The position numbers and the translations under genes were made by a program. Of a stretch of DNA of 64,000 nt, positions 12,082 through 24,522 are shown in pieces. Under the pieces are notes generated by a model that was given only the letters and a program-made list of their open reading frames with translations, had not been told where the DNA came from and did no database searches. Origin of the DNA: Galerina marginata (Eukaryota; Basidiomycota; Agaricomycetes; Agaricales; Galerinaceae); NCBI GenBank assembly GCA_023014335.1, contig JAECYW010000003.1, forward strand, positions 744,001-808,000, written 5' to 3'. How positions within the stretch are numbered: position 1 is the stretch's first letter; each line of letters begins with the position of its first letter.

Positions 12082-12520
12082 GGGATTTCGGGGACCGATC
12101 TCGCTTCTTCAGGCGTCGAGGTTAACTAAACAATTTCGGGCGGCCGCGAACTACTCCTATGCGTGGTTTGGACCCTGTAGTTTCTGTGACCTAATATGAC
12201 TCACGAAAGTGCCTATCATTCGAGCAGATCGAGAGCAGAAGTAGATAGCGCCGTTCGATACTGGATAGCCGGTGACCTCTTTCTGGCCAAGCCGTGCCGA
12301 ACGCCTTGCGTGGCCTGCAGTGCCGACACAATGGCGGGAGAAATGACCGCACTCAAGTAAGTATCTCCACGAGATTACCAAGCCAGGGCGTTGGAACTTG
12401 TGGATATTGGTGACGTTTGCAGTCGGCATCGGCTCAGTCAACGTGGCCTACCGGGTCAATGGTTCATTGGAGTCTCTCGAAAACGTGTGTATAGAGCAAT
12501 TAAAGGCGCACCTGATCGCA

Positions 12521-14022
12521 AGTGGTAATACGAACCGGCATCGCGGTGCCCCTCTGGGTAGCACACCACTGCAACTCTGTTCCCGCTCGCCATGACGCCT
12601 GAACTTAGAGGGATGGTGGGCCTTCTGCCTTTTGGTCGAGCACTTCAGTGATACTGTGCCCGGATTCACAAGCTTGGAAGCAACTTCTATGTCATTCCAA
12701 AGTTTTTCACCGTCTTACGAAATGGTGGGTTGACTATTAAGTGAGGAGTGGGAGGTTGTTTAAAAAAATGAACGAAGTAAAAAAAGGGACTTACGTTAAC
12801 TGCATAGTGGGCCTGGGGTCACTCCTTTCAATCCAGGATCACAAACACAACGAATAGTCTTGAGCTGATATGTTCCAGAGCTGAGCCGTTAGATGCACGA
12901 CGGACATTCGCTTGAATGACGAGCAAAAGTCCAGCAAAAGTCAGCCAATAAACGGGATTGACACTGACGACAGCCTTTGTTTGGCTGGACCGTTAAATAT
13001 TTATTCTGCCGATCGCATCCGAGATTATGTAGATAACAAGTTACAAGTGGTGAGGTTCGCGAATTCCCTATTGTGTTGCGTTCGCTCGGGCCGTTGGCAC
13101 CTTTTTCCTTTGGCTGCCGCCGACTCGGAACGTTGTCGAGCTGTCTGATGCATCCAAAGACTGGTTTCCAGTGAAAATCGCCCTGAGGATGGCTGCATCG
13201 TTATGCGTCTTGCAAAATGTAATACGAATTGCGCAAATTATCCGCTGTAACCGAAGCACTTCCTCCACATTGCTTCCACGCGACGGGTTGACAACCAAGG
13301 TGATGTCAACGATGGCGGTGCAGCTGGAGTTATTTATAGAGCAAGCGTTGATCGTCACCTCGATACTCCGTCATGTCGACTGGCTCGAAGGATAGGGCGC
13401 CCTGACCCCTTGGCGGTTACGCTCGTTATGTAGGTAAGTAGTTCTTTCGAGTAACTTCGCTTTTTAACGGTGCCAGCCCATTAACAAGCAGGTCAGACGG
13501 TTCATTCTCACTATAATCTCCCGCCTTGTGAGGGTTCACAGTACTGACACTAAGATAGGCAAGGTTTATGGCAGCGAGCGCTCAACTGTCCGTATGTCGA
13601 CAGGGCCGGCTTGTCATTGTCTACACCATTATAATTCAAACATGGGACCCACAACCTCGGATGGTCGTAACTGATGAAGCTCGTCGACAATCCCGACCTT
13701 GTTCCAAAATGGGTTAACTGGCAAGTAAGCGTGGTAACATCAGTGGATCACTCTCACATGGCTTCTAACGCGACCCGGCATCTACTTCTTGAGGACCTAT
13801 AAGATGAAGCATCCATACGCCTCCAAACCCCACTTCTCTCCACCTTCTTCTTCTTCTTCTCTCCAGGAGAGTAGTGCTCCCTAATCCCTTCTTCGTTCGA
13901 CCGATTTTATTCGATCCTTTTTTCATCCCCTTTTTTAATCGAAGGCGCGAGCGTCGACGATCTTACCTTTTTCACGAAAACCACTTTTAAAAGACTTCAC
14001 CTGTCTTTCTCTATTTTTCAAT
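12521..14022. other. intergenic, no supported gene before the lactonase promoter
   Basis: Short overlapping open frames at 12900-13400 on both strands have no recognisable features. The last 250 bases form the promoter of the downstream secreted protein. Confidence 0.55.
13797..13870 (+). promoter_or_regulatory. promoter elements of the lactonase-like gene
   Basis: A CTATAAG motif near 13798 is followed by a strongly pyrimidine-rich tract with repeated TTC at 13836-13864, about 160-200 bases upstream of the start at 14023. CT-rich leaders of this kind are typical of strongly expressed fungal genes. Confidence 0.45.
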
Positions 14023-15689
14023 ATGCTCGTTTCAATCTCATATCTCCTGGCCGCAATTGCCTTCGCCTCTTCCGTTTCCGCCGCTCCAGTTCTCCAGTCC
14101 CAGTCGAATCCTGGCATCGCGGGCGCCGCATATTGTGAGGAGCTCCCATTTTTGGTAACCCGTTCTGGAACTTATTCTATGCAGTCATCACGAACGACCC
14201 TAGTGGAAACAGGATTGTGTCGATGAACATTGGGACCGATGGGAAGCTGGTCAGTCGTTGTTTGGAATTTCTACTTCCAGAGCTTACCTGTCTGAATTTT
14301 ACCAGAGCGCCGTCCAGTCGATCAACGCTGGTGGAAGAGGAGCCCACGGTATCACCTCTCCCAATGGACCTGACCCCTTGTTCGCTCAAGGCGCTGTCAA
14401 GACCAGCGCCGCGGCCAAGATGCTTGTCACCGTCAACGTGAATATTCCAGCTTTCTGAACCACGTCCATGACACTCACCTCCATTTACAGCCTGGATCGA
14501 ACACAGTTTCCATGTTCGCCATCAACCCCAACCAACCTTCGCACTTGAAGATGGTTGGCAGCCCCGTCTCGTCAGAGGGCGAGTTCCCTATGTCGGTTGC
14601 ATTCAACGCGAAAGGGACGATGGTTTGCGTTCTCAACGGTGGTCAGGTCAACGGCGTGAAGTGCATACCTGAACTCTCTTACCAGAGTTGAAAATTGACT
14701 TCTTCACAGCTGCTATACTCCGGATGCGAAGTTGGGCTTGATCGCAAAGCCTAACACTCTTCGTTCTCTCGGGCTCAACCAGACCACTCCAGCCACCGGT
14801 CCCGCTGGAACGACAAGTCACATCGTGTTCAGCGAGGATGGCTCCAAGCTCGTCGCTTCAGTGAAGGGTGTTCCTCCTACTCCAGGTAGGATCATCGTTA
14901 TCACAATTCTCATTCATTGTATATTAACGCCATTATTCTAGGATTCCTCGCAGCATGGGACGTCGCCGCCGACGGTTCACTATCCGCTCAACCCGTGAAG
15001 TCTACACCCGCATCTGGTGGTCTCCTCCCCTTCTCGATGACCGTTATCCCAGGGAAGAACGCCATCCTCGCCACCGACGCTGGTATTGGTTTCGATATCT
15101 TCAACTTCGGTGGAAGTGGAAAGGGCGCGAAGAGCAGCTCGAGCGCTTCGTCTACCGTTGTCCCCATTTCCGGCCAAAAGGCTACTTGCTGGTCCAGCTT
15201 TAGCCCGAAATCTGGAAACTTCTACCTCACTGATATCGGCACTTCGACTATTACTGAGGTGAACGTCGACGCCAACTTGAAGGGCACAATCGTCAAGGTT
15301 AGTTTATGCCTGTCTGTCTTAGAATTATTCTGATCCTCTTCCGCAGCAATACCCCCAGGCTGCGAACTCCGCTACCATCGACAACGACATCGCCACCATT
15401 GGCGCTAACAGGTCAGACCGTCTTCAGCACTATATTTTTGAGCTTGTAGCTTATTTCTGGGTAGCTTCATGTACGTGCTGTCTCCCAACGCAACCACCGT
15501 CAACGTCCTGTCAGTAAACACACCCGGAAAGGCGGCGTCCGTGCAGAACTTCAACTTCGCTTCTGCGGCCAAGTCTGCCGGCATAACAATCGGTGAGCCT
15601 GTTCCTCTCACTGATACCCAGTTCGCTTCTGACATATTCTGCCAGACAAAAATAATTTGCAAGGAATGACGACTTTCATCAGAGCTTAG
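14023..15689 (+). CDS. secreted lactonase-like beta-propeller (3-carboxymuconate cyclase-like)
   Basis: The start at 14023 opens a clear signal peptide (MLVSISYLLAAIAFASSVSA, cut before APVLQ). The mature protein resembles the seven-bladed propeller family annotated as lactonase or 3-carboxy-cis,cis-muconate lactonizing enzyme-like, often secreted in fungi. Blade-like repeats include FITNDPSGNRIVSMNIG, MFAINPNQPSHL, SVAFNAKGTMVCVLNGG, HIVFSEDGSKLVASVKG, AAWDVAADGSL, FNFGGSGKGAKSSSSAS and FMYVLSPNATTVNVLSVNTPG. Seven or so introns splice in frame; the last joins ITI to DKNNLQGMTTFIRA and the stop at 15687-15689. Length is near 400 residues, usual for the family. Enzymatic activity is not certain, because many secreted members are uncharacterised. 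Confidence 0.82.
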
Positions 15690-16295
15690 AAGCTTCACGC
15701 CCTGCCCATGTTTCTGTGATTAGACTGTCTCCCTTGTAGCATTATTTATTTATTCGCCGTGTAGCCCGATTGTAGCCTGTAGCAATATAGAGGATTTGAT
15801 ATTCTCGTAAGTACAGTGGAATGGAAGAAAATAAATGGGCGACAGTTGTTCAGGGGACGTCTGGCGGACCACTAATCTAAATTTAGCGACCTCCCTTCTT
15901 GTGCACTCTGGCTACCGTACGATTGTACATTTATACATCAGTTCACTGCGACTATTTACTCGTCATTGCCACAAACCTTCGCTCGGCATCCTGACAGAAC
16001 CGAAATTTACTACTTAGGTTGGCCATTAATTTCCGCCCGTCGTCAATACGGAGTGCGGTGAGCTTGCGTTGGAGGGTCTATTGCCTTCGATTGTCAGCAA
16101 ATCTTCTGTCTATATTCCAGTTTTCATTAGAGCTGACTTAGCCTTATGTTGCCCGAAATATGTCCAAAGCGGGTGGTTATTCGACGTCTATTCTATTAAC
16201 CTGAACGGTGGTGCATAAAATACTTTTCTAAACACATAATTTAAGGTGGACGTATTCTAGGAATGGGCCTCTGTTTATAGCAAGGCTAAGCAAGC
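15690..16295. other. intergenic, no supported gene
   Basis: About 600 bases between the lactonase-like gene and the first DUF6533 gene, convergent. No coding signal recognised. Confidence 0.6.
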
Positions 16296-18006
16296 CTAGG
16301 AAGTCCACGCATCTCTTGAGAACTGATGTTGATATGTGGAAATAGTACGAGGATCCAAAGTCGTGAATTCGGGCCCTTCACTATGATTAATAACAACCTC
16401 CCTGCTGATACTTCTAATGTTGAGGAGCATTCGGTTTGCAAGGACACATGGAAACGCCATTGCAAACCCCACAGGAATTTCCAAAAATCCGATCTGTGAT
16501 TATTTCAGCTCAGAACATCGGGGGCGAAGAAATATAATAGCTGACCGGACCCAATAACCAAAAGACCAGACAGGTAAAATATGTCGCGCCAATCCTAAGT
16601 ATAAAAGTTAGCTGACAGTAACTTGGACATGGTAGACGACGCACGCTAGAAAATAGAGAATTGAATCTCTGAGGAGTATCTCCACTAGACGTCTGCCATT
16701 TTGGTACAGCGTCAGTGAACCGATAGACTTGAACATCTGAAGCCCTCGTATCAGCGCCAAGGAACACAAAAACGACTCAAAGCAAAGTGTCGGGATCCAA
16801 AATCTGTAGAAATGTGGTATCAAGGACTTTGGGACGCATTGCTTCCCACCAGGAACTGAAACGGCCTGTGCTAATTATGCAGTGCGTTAAATATCTCTGA
16901 GTAGTGCTCTAAATGTATGTTCACCTGTGAACGTGGACAACTCCCTGCCCATAATCCATGTCGAAGTTATCAGTGAAGCTATGGAACACCCGAGCATGAG
17001 CGCTAAGATTCTTTTATTTTGAAGGTAAATCGCGTATATCCGGATCTGTAAGATTCCTGGCCAAAGCGTTAGGGCCTGCGGAACTCGTAAAAAATACAGG
17101 AACTAGCCTTGCGTCATTGTGGTTACAAGCAAAGCGGTTAAGCCTTGCCACTGGAAAAAAATGTGACCTTCTCGAAGGGGTTAACTTCCTTGTTGTAAAA
17201 TCACAAAAGGAAGTCCTTACAGCTTGTAAAACAATAGAATGACTATGTTAGAGTGATAGTAGGCGGATAGGAATAGCAGGTGGAAGGACATACAACTGGA
17301 TAATGACTTAAAATGCGGTGATTTCAACGAAGTGTGATTCCTTACCGAGTCGTTGTAAGTTCGGACGAACAACACTGGATGTGGATTCAGGGACTGTCAA
17401 TATATTATCGAGACCGCGACTCACCATAACTATTGAATCTGGGTAAAATTCACTGAGTTTGGCCATCAGGTTTAACCGGAGGAGATAACTCACATCATGG
17501 CCGCCAAAATGTAGTACCGGTTCTGACGCATTATTGATGGGTTGGAGATCAGCTGTGACCGAGACAAAACCAAATCTCACCATCAAGAAGAGGACCTTGC
17601 TCAACGACCAAGTACCCATCTAATCGATGACCAGTCAACCTCGCTGGTCAAACTCGACAAATTTCGCAGATCGTACCCATATAAAATTCACCTGGCGATG
17701 CTTGCATCAGCTTCTGGGAAATATAAGGATAGAAACGAGAAAGAAAATAGCTTTGCCTCAACGTACCTCGACATCCAATGTTATAACTAGAGTAGCCAAC
17801 TGGAATTAGAAAAATCACTCGTTAAGAAACCTTGTTACGCACGATGGTCAAAGGCAATAATACACCCTGCTGCCACTGCCACTCCTTATATCAGTCACAG
17901 CTGAGTATAACACCAGAGAATGTGGCTCACGATGGGAGTACTGGGTTATTTTGGCGTCCTGGTCGAATTCAAGCAAGGAATCCGGAACAAAGGCGAAGTC
18001 CGACAT
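16296..18006 (-). CDS. DUF6533-family membrane protein (copy A)
   Basis: Agaricomycete DUF6533 family, a multi-helix integral membrane protein of unknown function. The start at 18006 gives MSDFAFVPDSLLEF and ends exon 1 at ITQYSH. Exon 2 is VAVAAGCIIAFDH, and exon 3 is the signature LATLVITLDVEV. Later exons give WSLSKVLFLMV, RYYILAAM, ILQIRIYAIYLQNKRILALML, HFYRFWIPTLCFESFLCS with LALIRGLQMF, RRLVEILLRDSILYFLA, IGATYFTCLVFWLLGPV and finally EIPVGFAMAFPCVLANRMLLNIR, with a tail rich in Ser/Thr. Every intron found keeps frame. It is closest to copy E at 38833-40495, sharing the tail EFTTLDPRTI versus EFTTLDPSTI. First of three tandem minus-strand copies. Confidence 0.8.
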
Positions 18007-18418
18007 GAGTGAGGTTGTGATTCAGATTCGAAAGTATTAACCTTTTAATAAAGCTTTGGAGCCTGGCCGTAAGGAATCTCTCCGATCAGATTCAGATAGC
18101 GCATCGGGGACTAGATTGAGGCGTCATTTTTAATGTCAAATTGATCATAGCAACGAGATTCTCGATATCAGTGGAGCAATGCACCTCAACTCACTTGTTA
18201 ACACGTATCGTTTGCGAAATATTGGTAGTAGATAAAAATAGGGCTCAATGCTTGAAGTACTCTAGCAGGATTCTTGGCGAGCCGACATGGGACCTAGCTT
18301 AATTCCGTTGGAATCGGAAGGACAATGAAATAAATCACCGCCACCCCAAGTTTCAACCCGATGTAACCAATCATTATTGTAATAAAGCTGTGCTTACAAT
18401 TTAAATGATAATACAATA

Positions 18419-20062
18419 TCAAGAGGCAGGTAACGACCCTATGTCCGGAAACATGGCCGTTTTCGCATGGGCGCGCCTAATATTCAAAACCATCCTGTTG
18501 GCGAGAATGGAAGGGAATGCTACCGAAAATCCTAGAGGCAATTCCCAAAACGCGGGCTGTAAACCAAGAACTGAGCCCAGAGACCGGAAGAGGGGTGAAA
18601 AAATGCTAACCGCCGCTAAAGCCAAGAATATTATACATATAAAGTAGGTAGCACCAACGCTAAGGATAAGAGTAAACCAAAAGCCGGACGACCGAATTTG
18701 GAGCACTCACGTAAGAAAGTAAAGAACGGAATCTCTTAAGAGCACACCAATGAGCTGTTGCCGATTTTGGTAGAAGGAAAAGCCAGCGAATTTCAACATT
18801 TGCAATCCACGAAAAAGGGCCAGGAAGCACAAAAGCGACTCAAAGCAGAGCGTTGGGATCCAGAATGTGTAAAAATGGGGTGACCAGGTGGTAGCCACGC
18901 AAAACAAACCCTCAGAAACCGGAATCGCGGACGCTGTGTTCTCAGTCAGGTGGTTACAAGTTTAGATTATCGTATTAACCTACCAGTGAATGAAGAGAGC
19001 GCCCTGCCCAGAACCCAAGCGGAAGTAGCCGACGACGCAGTGAAACATACTAACATGAGTGCCAAAACTTTCTTATCCAAAAGGTGAATAGCGTAAATGC
19101 GAAGCTGCAAGGTTCCTATGATAGGGTGTACTCCTGCATAAGCTTATGCGTCGAAGATCAAGACAAATCTGACCTTGCGCCATCATGCCCACCAGGAACC
19201 CTGTCCATCCTTGCCATCGTAGAAATTGGTGACCTACTCCAAATAACTAAGTTGGACTCAGAGCAAGAGATAAAGACTTACAGCTGGTCGAAAACGTAAG
19301 TCAGACCACGTCAGCATTGAGGAAAGGTGGGTAAGCTGCTGGTTGACGTACAACTGGTGGTGGCATCAAGAATGTCAGAATCTGAGTTTACCTCGAATAA
19401 TATAATTCCCTACCGAATCGGTGAGAGTTGGAACAAAGAATGCTAGGTGTGGAACTTGGTAATAATCTTTAATATCCGCATCGTTACTCACCATAATTAT
19501 CGAAGCTCAAGGAAAGTGCGATGAGATTCAGGCTCAAAGTCCAGCAGAAGGGGAATAGGACTCACATCATGGCCGCGAGCACGTAGTACCGAGTCTATAG
19601 TAATCAATGGTCGACAGTCCCTGAAGTTCGGCAGGCGGTATAAAACTCACTGTTAGGAAGAGTGCCTTGGTTATCGACCATGCACTCGACTAGAATTCAT
19701 TCAGTCAATGGCTCTGAACAGCGACCGCAATTTTGTAGTTCCATTCGCTCACCCATACCAATGTTACCTGGATCTGACATCAGCACTGGAAAGATTTGCA
19801 AACTTTAAACTTGCCTCCTCGTCGAGCGTGATTACTACATATTCAAAGTGGGGCTTTCAACCTCGTTCCAACCAATCACTCGGAAATTGACGTACGGTGA
19901 TCAAATATAATGATGCTTCCAGTCGCCACTGGAAAGGTATACGTATCAGTGCCGTTGCTTTTTCTCGACGAAAGTGGAAGACTTGCATTGGGCGTACCGT
20001 GTGATCTGCGTGTCATGATAAAATACAACCACAGATTTCGGAAGAGATGCAACTTTCGACAT
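18419..20062 (-). CDS. DUF6533-family membrane protein (copy B)
   Basis: Same exon plan as copy A. The start at 20062 gives MSKVASLPKSVVVFYHD ending in QITRYAQ. Exon 2 is VATGSIIIFDH and exon 3 VITLDEE. Further exons give SSAWSITKALFLT, RYYVLAAM, HFYTFWIPTLCFESLLCF, QLIGVLLRDSVLYFLT, VGATYFICIIFLALAAV and FWELPLGFSVAFPSILANRMVLNIR, with the stop at 18419. Two introns appear to start with GC rather than GT (at 19986 and 19814), both as GCAAGT. It is closest to copy D at 36493-38090 (ANRMVLNIRRAHAK versus ANRMVLNIRKANAR). Apparently intact. Confidence 0.78.
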
Positions 20063-20638
20063 GAGACTCTGCGATGGGGGTCCATGGGAATGAGTTTCAC
20101 TGTTACTTTATACATAGGCTCGAGTCTTGGAACAGTGGCGCATCATTAATATTGATCAACGTTCGTTTGATAGTGCTTGAATGAAACCTCTCTCGAGTTT
20201 CGGAAGCTCACAGCATGCGGAAATGACACGACATTTCCCCAGGTAATCCTGATCGACGGTGGAGCAGGCAATTCATTGGAAGTGCGGATTGAGCCAGTGA
20301 GCAGACCTCGCAGAATACCGTTATGGATAATAGATAAGGATTGGTGCACGGTGCCTTGCCCTATGGTGAACATGGAGGAAAAGATGGTGCTGGCACTTTG
20401 CACAGCCCCTGATGGGACTCCACCTCCCGTCGCCGATTGATAATATTATGACAGCCGCATTGCCAGACCGTCGTGGCACAGAATGACGAGTAAAATTCAT
20501 TAGATTCATTCGGTTTAAGTAATCTACGACATTATTATTAAGGCTTGCAAACGTAGAGTACTGATTACTACTTTGAAGGAAACTGAGAATTAAAAAATGC
20601 CCACTAACCACTACCTTCCACACGTATCATGGAAACAA

Positions 20639-22327
20639 TCAAGGAAGATGGGTTAGTTCGTCCAAAACTATGCGGTGACTTGGACGATCCGAGAACTGAA
20701 AACCATAACGCTCGAATTCTTCTTCCTCTTGATTAAATCCACGAATGTTAAGAACTAATCGATTGGCTATAACGCTCGGCCAAGCAATGGAATAAGCAAC
20801 TGGAACTGTGATTAGACTCTTCTACATTTGTTTGATAGACTGTTAGAATCATTTCAATGGATATTCAAGCATATTTACCGGTGCCAATACCCAAACCATC
20901 ATGAAGGTGAAATAGATGACGCCAATTCTGTATCTGGAAGTGAGTTGTACTGTGGTTGGAAGTGAGAGGATATAGAAACCCAATAAAATATGTGATAGAA
21001 TCTCGAACAAGTATGGCAATGAGTTGCTGGCCGTTGCATAGAAGGGACCTGGAGCCGGTATCATTAACCATCTTCAATCCACGAATCAGGGCCAGCATGA
21101 AGAGCAAGAACTCGAAGGCCAGAATTGGGATCCAGAATGCATACACGAGGGCGTCATCAATTCCCAAAGTAAAAAGAACGCAAAATGTTCCGTTGGGGAA
21201 GCTAAGAGCTTTAACTAAATTTCAGTCACTACCGGCGTTCCCACTTTCAAGAGTCATCGTCTACACACCTTGAAATTTTGATAGTAGTCCTTTCATAATC
21301 CAAACGGAATTGGCAACTGATCCGATGAAGAAAGTCAACATGAGCGCAAGAATCCTTTTGTTGAGGAAATAAAGGGCGTAGATTTTTACTTGCAGGATCC
21401 CTAGGCATGTTATCAGAATGAACCTAAACTTTGAGTTGACCTGTAAAACCTGCAGCCAGTACGCTAACGATGACACAAGTCCATCCCTGCCATCGAAGAA
21501 GGGCAAAGCCTTGTTTAACATTAGCCAGCGGTAAACGCGATTAAATTACTACGGCTTACAACTATGGAATGACGAAGGGTGTAAGCTCAACTATCTTGCC
21601 AAGGAAAAATCCTGAAAAACGTACAACTGTGTGCAGAGACGAAAAGGTATAAATATTGAATCACTGAACGAGAATTTCACTTGCCGAATTTGTGGGAACC
21701 GCGAAGAACATGCCTAAGAGTGAGTTTAGAACCGCGCTACGTAGGTATGAGAATGGGAAATACCCCAGGTGTCGAGTCTCGAACCCGAGTCAGCAGGGAA
21801 TACAACTCAAAATCAAATCGACGACCTACATTGCGGATGCCAAGACATAATAACGGCTCTGCGGTAAGGAGAACACATTCGTGACTGTTGAATTATCATG
21901 CTCTGCTACTCACGATTACGAATAAGACTTGTGGAAGCGACCATTTACGTGTCTGAGTTAAGAATTTGAATCAGTAATGAACTAGATGGCCTTGAATTAA
22001 AGACTGTACCCAGATTGATTTCACCTGCATTCGCAGAGATTTACGGTGAATACAGATCCAGAAAAAAAGCTGTCGGAGGTGACTTGCCTCATTGTCAAAT
22101 GTTAAGACTGCAAATGTGACCTCTCAGTAGACGAGTACGTATTCAGCAGAAATGACACCTAACGTACGATGATCATAGAGGATCACACAAGCCGAAGCCA
22201 CTAAAAACGAAATCAGCATTCAAAATGACACCCTATGGAGAGGTTACGCACACTCTGAGTATCTCGTTATTTGGCCAGCCCGGTACATGTCGAGGCCTGC
22301 CTGGGAATACATTAGTGAGTCAGACAT
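20639..22327 (-). CDS. DUF6533-family membrane protein (copy C)
   Basis: Third tandem copy, more diverged. The start at 22327 gives MSDSLMYSQAGLDMYRAGQITRYSE in pieces over exon 1. Exon 2 is VASACVILYDH and exon 3 VLTFDNE, followed by an intron with a GCAAGT donor at 22087; the next exon starts VKSIWVQS. Later exons are ILQVKIYALYFLNKRILALML, FWIPILAFEFLLFMLALIRG, QQLIAILVRDSITYFI, YRIGVIYFTFMMVWVLAPV and VPVAYSIAWPSVIANRLVLN. The tail is acidic (NQEEEEFERYG) and ends at the stop 20639-20641. No mirror partner is seen on the plus-strand side. Confidence 0.75.
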
Positions 22328-23372
22328 GGTCTAGGAGTGAAGCCTCAGCTCGTAGTTGAAATAAGTACCCACAGAAAAATGAGATCCAGAGCTGTTGCCT
22401 CGCTTGGAAGTTTTCTATCATGATTGCATATCGTTCTTTATCATCCTCCGAACGTGGTTTCTATGTGGTTGCGATGGTGGCCAAGATGAGGGAGCAACAT
22501 TAAACGGTAGATGGAGTAAGTTGAAAATCCAGGTGATCGTCTCCGGACGATCAGCAAGCAGAAGCCGACAAATCGGGATATAAACTGAACCGTGATGATT
22601 CCATGACCAAAGATTTAGCCGCGGTAGCGTAGTCTAAGTGTGGCAGGAGAAAAAGAGTTAGGCAACTAACCAATAGTCATGCGAAAGAAGTTGTCCGGAG
22701 CATGAGGACAGCGCGATGAGGTTCAAGACGAAGCTAAGCCTGAATCATACTGGCAGAACCTAAAGATGATGTTCGAACATCGACAAAGTCAACAATTGTT
22801 TCATATCCGGAGATGTAATCAGTGATCGGAATACTGGAGAACGCAGAGGTGCGTAGGTGGCCCGACCTGTGTGCATTTCCAGATGAACAAAGACCCAAAT
22901 CCAGTAAGGCGCTACCGGCAACCCAAAGGCCGAGGATCATCAAATCATAACCAAGAATAAGGCCGGAGCTACGAGTCTCTTGATGCCAGCGGGATAGATT
23001 TCAGGCAAACATTCCACCGACGAGGAGATGGATAGTTGGAGTATTTAAACTCCGAAATCAGGAGCAAAGATAGGCACGTGACGTCAACGCGTCGATTTTT
23101 TGATCGCGTAACCACTGACCGGACTGGGCTGCCAAGCTCTTCCATCCCGACTCTGACTCTCAGACGGGGTAAATATTTATAGTATCTCCCCTCAGGTCAA
23201 GTACTTTCCCGGCGGTACCACAATTAATGGCTTATATATATGCTTTTATATATATGCTTTAAATATACCTGAACTATCGTCAACGAGCAAAAAATACGCA
23301 AGCCACATTGTAATGGCCTGTAATTTATTAAAAAAAAACCGACTGGCAGCGTGCAGGTAAGTACTAAGTTGA
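22328..23372. other. intergenic, no supported gene
   Basis: About 1 kb upstream of copy C. A minus-strand open frame at 22734-22943 (starting MMILGLWVAGSALLDLG) is mildly hydrophobic but lacks a family match or splice context. Near 23230-23265 is a short AT-rich direct repeat (TATATATATGCTTT twice). Confidence 0.5.
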
Positions 23373-23807
23373 CTAGATAGGGCAAGTCGGTGGATGTGGG
23401 TTTGCAGGGGCTTGAGACGGGCATCCAGCGATGGTTGCACCTGCACCAGTTGCAGGATTCTGCGAAAATGACTGATGAGTACAACCCTCGAAAGCCAATA
23501 TACGCTCTCTACTCACATAGATGCATTGCAGATTTGTTCCATACCTTGAATTACCATTAGTTTGACTCTAAGAAATGTTGCATATTCATACGCACTGGCA
23601 AAATATGTTGAACGGCCCCACCTGCTGGGCCTCAAGCGGCAACCCGTGAGGACCTTTCAGCGGACAACAGAAAAGCTGCCCAATAGAAACATCAGCGCAT
23701 TGATAACACGCAGCATCGGATTGACTTACCCCTGGCGGAGGAACGACAACCTGTGATAATGCAAAGGTAGCGAAGAACGGGAGGACAGTCAAGGTCTTGA
23801 GAAACAT
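23373..23807 (-). CDS. small secreted cysteine-rich protein
   Basis: The start at 23807 opens a signal peptide (MFLKTLTVLPFFATFALS, cut near SQ-VVVPPPG). The following text has CYQCADVSIGQLFCCPLKG, then FNIFC. A 51-base intron (GTGCGT donor, branch-like AACTAAT, acceptor TTCAAG) joins this to QYGTNLQCIY. A second intron (GTGAGT, ending TTTCGCAG) joins to NPATGAGATIAGCPSQAP, and the protein ends NPHPPTCPI. The result is about 108 residues with about nine cysteines. An alternative reading removes a 54-base in-frame intron (GTAAGT to GGGCAG) carrying two of the cysteines. Pattern and size suit a small secreted (effector-like) protein, not a hydrophobin, as the CC doublet spacing is wrong. Function unknown. 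Confidence 0.62.
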
Positions 23808-24522
23808 TTTCGATTCGTGGTGGAGAATCAGCGACCTCGCTCCCTCCCTTTATACAACGGTCCAGGGGGAGCATACCCTGTGACTGGGAAGTGCGGTTGA
23901 TATAAATCTCCGCGAAAATAGGAAGATAACCCCAGCCTCGTGTTTTGACACGGATCAGTACGAGTCTCGCTTCAAGAGCCACGCACGGGATCCAATGTGG
24001 CCGCCGCCGTGTGTAATTGCCAGACCTGCATCCACATTCTCGTCTAATGTCAGATTCCTGTCAAACGGCTCCATCGAGGCTTAATGTCGAAGGAAGACAC
24101 CTGCACCCCGCTGAAAGGTTCAGAATAGTATTGGTATAAGTACTGTGCTTAAAAATGTGCTGGTATACAAGGCATTTAAATCCTCTAACCTTGCCTGCAT
24201 GAGTAATAGAGACCGATTTTAAGCGCTCGTCAGGATGATCAAATTTATCTTCATTGATACGAAATTCCTAAAATTGTTCAATGCAAGTCCAGGAGCCCGA
24301 GGAAAGCAAGAAGTTATGAGGACTGGGGTACCCACGATAAACCAGCTAATGCATAATGCATTCAAGACAGAACTTGGACAACATGACCCCGGAATGCATA
24401 ATCATATTTGGGCATAAGAACATATTTGACCATAAAAACATAGGCTCGGAGGAGGCGACCCCGGAGAAAGCGGTGGTAAGAAAAGTAAAAACAGTCCTTG
24501 CGAAAGTGAGGCCCGTGGCAAG
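23808..24522. other. promoter of the secreted protein and intergenic DNA
   Basis: A minus-strand TATAAAG at 23848-23854 lies about 41 bases upstream of the 23807 start. The rest shows no supported gene. Confidence 0.5.
23848..23854 (-). promoter_or_regulatory. TATA box of the small secreted protein gene
   Basis: TATAAAG on the minus strand, close to the start codon. This implies a very short 5' leader if functional. Confidence 0.5.

Larger units (their letters stand above)
10370..12520 (-). repeat. tandem duplication unit 2 (aldo/keto reductase plus flanks)
   Basis: Second diverged copy of the block at about 7530-9710, same orientation. Upstream similarity runs at least to the AATTAAAGGCGCACCTGATC segment near 12500 (AATTAAAAGCGCACCTGATC near 9696). 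Confidence 0.8.

Noticed and set aside
1713..15689. Glycosyltransferase, reductases, lactonase-like enzyme and a nearby transporter as a metabolite gene cluster
   Set aside because: No polyketide synthase, peptide synthetase, terpene cyclase, P450 or pathway regulator is visible, and unrelated genes lie between.
23586..23807. Hydrophobin
   Set aside because: The cysteine spacing lacks the two CC doublets in the hydrophobin order.
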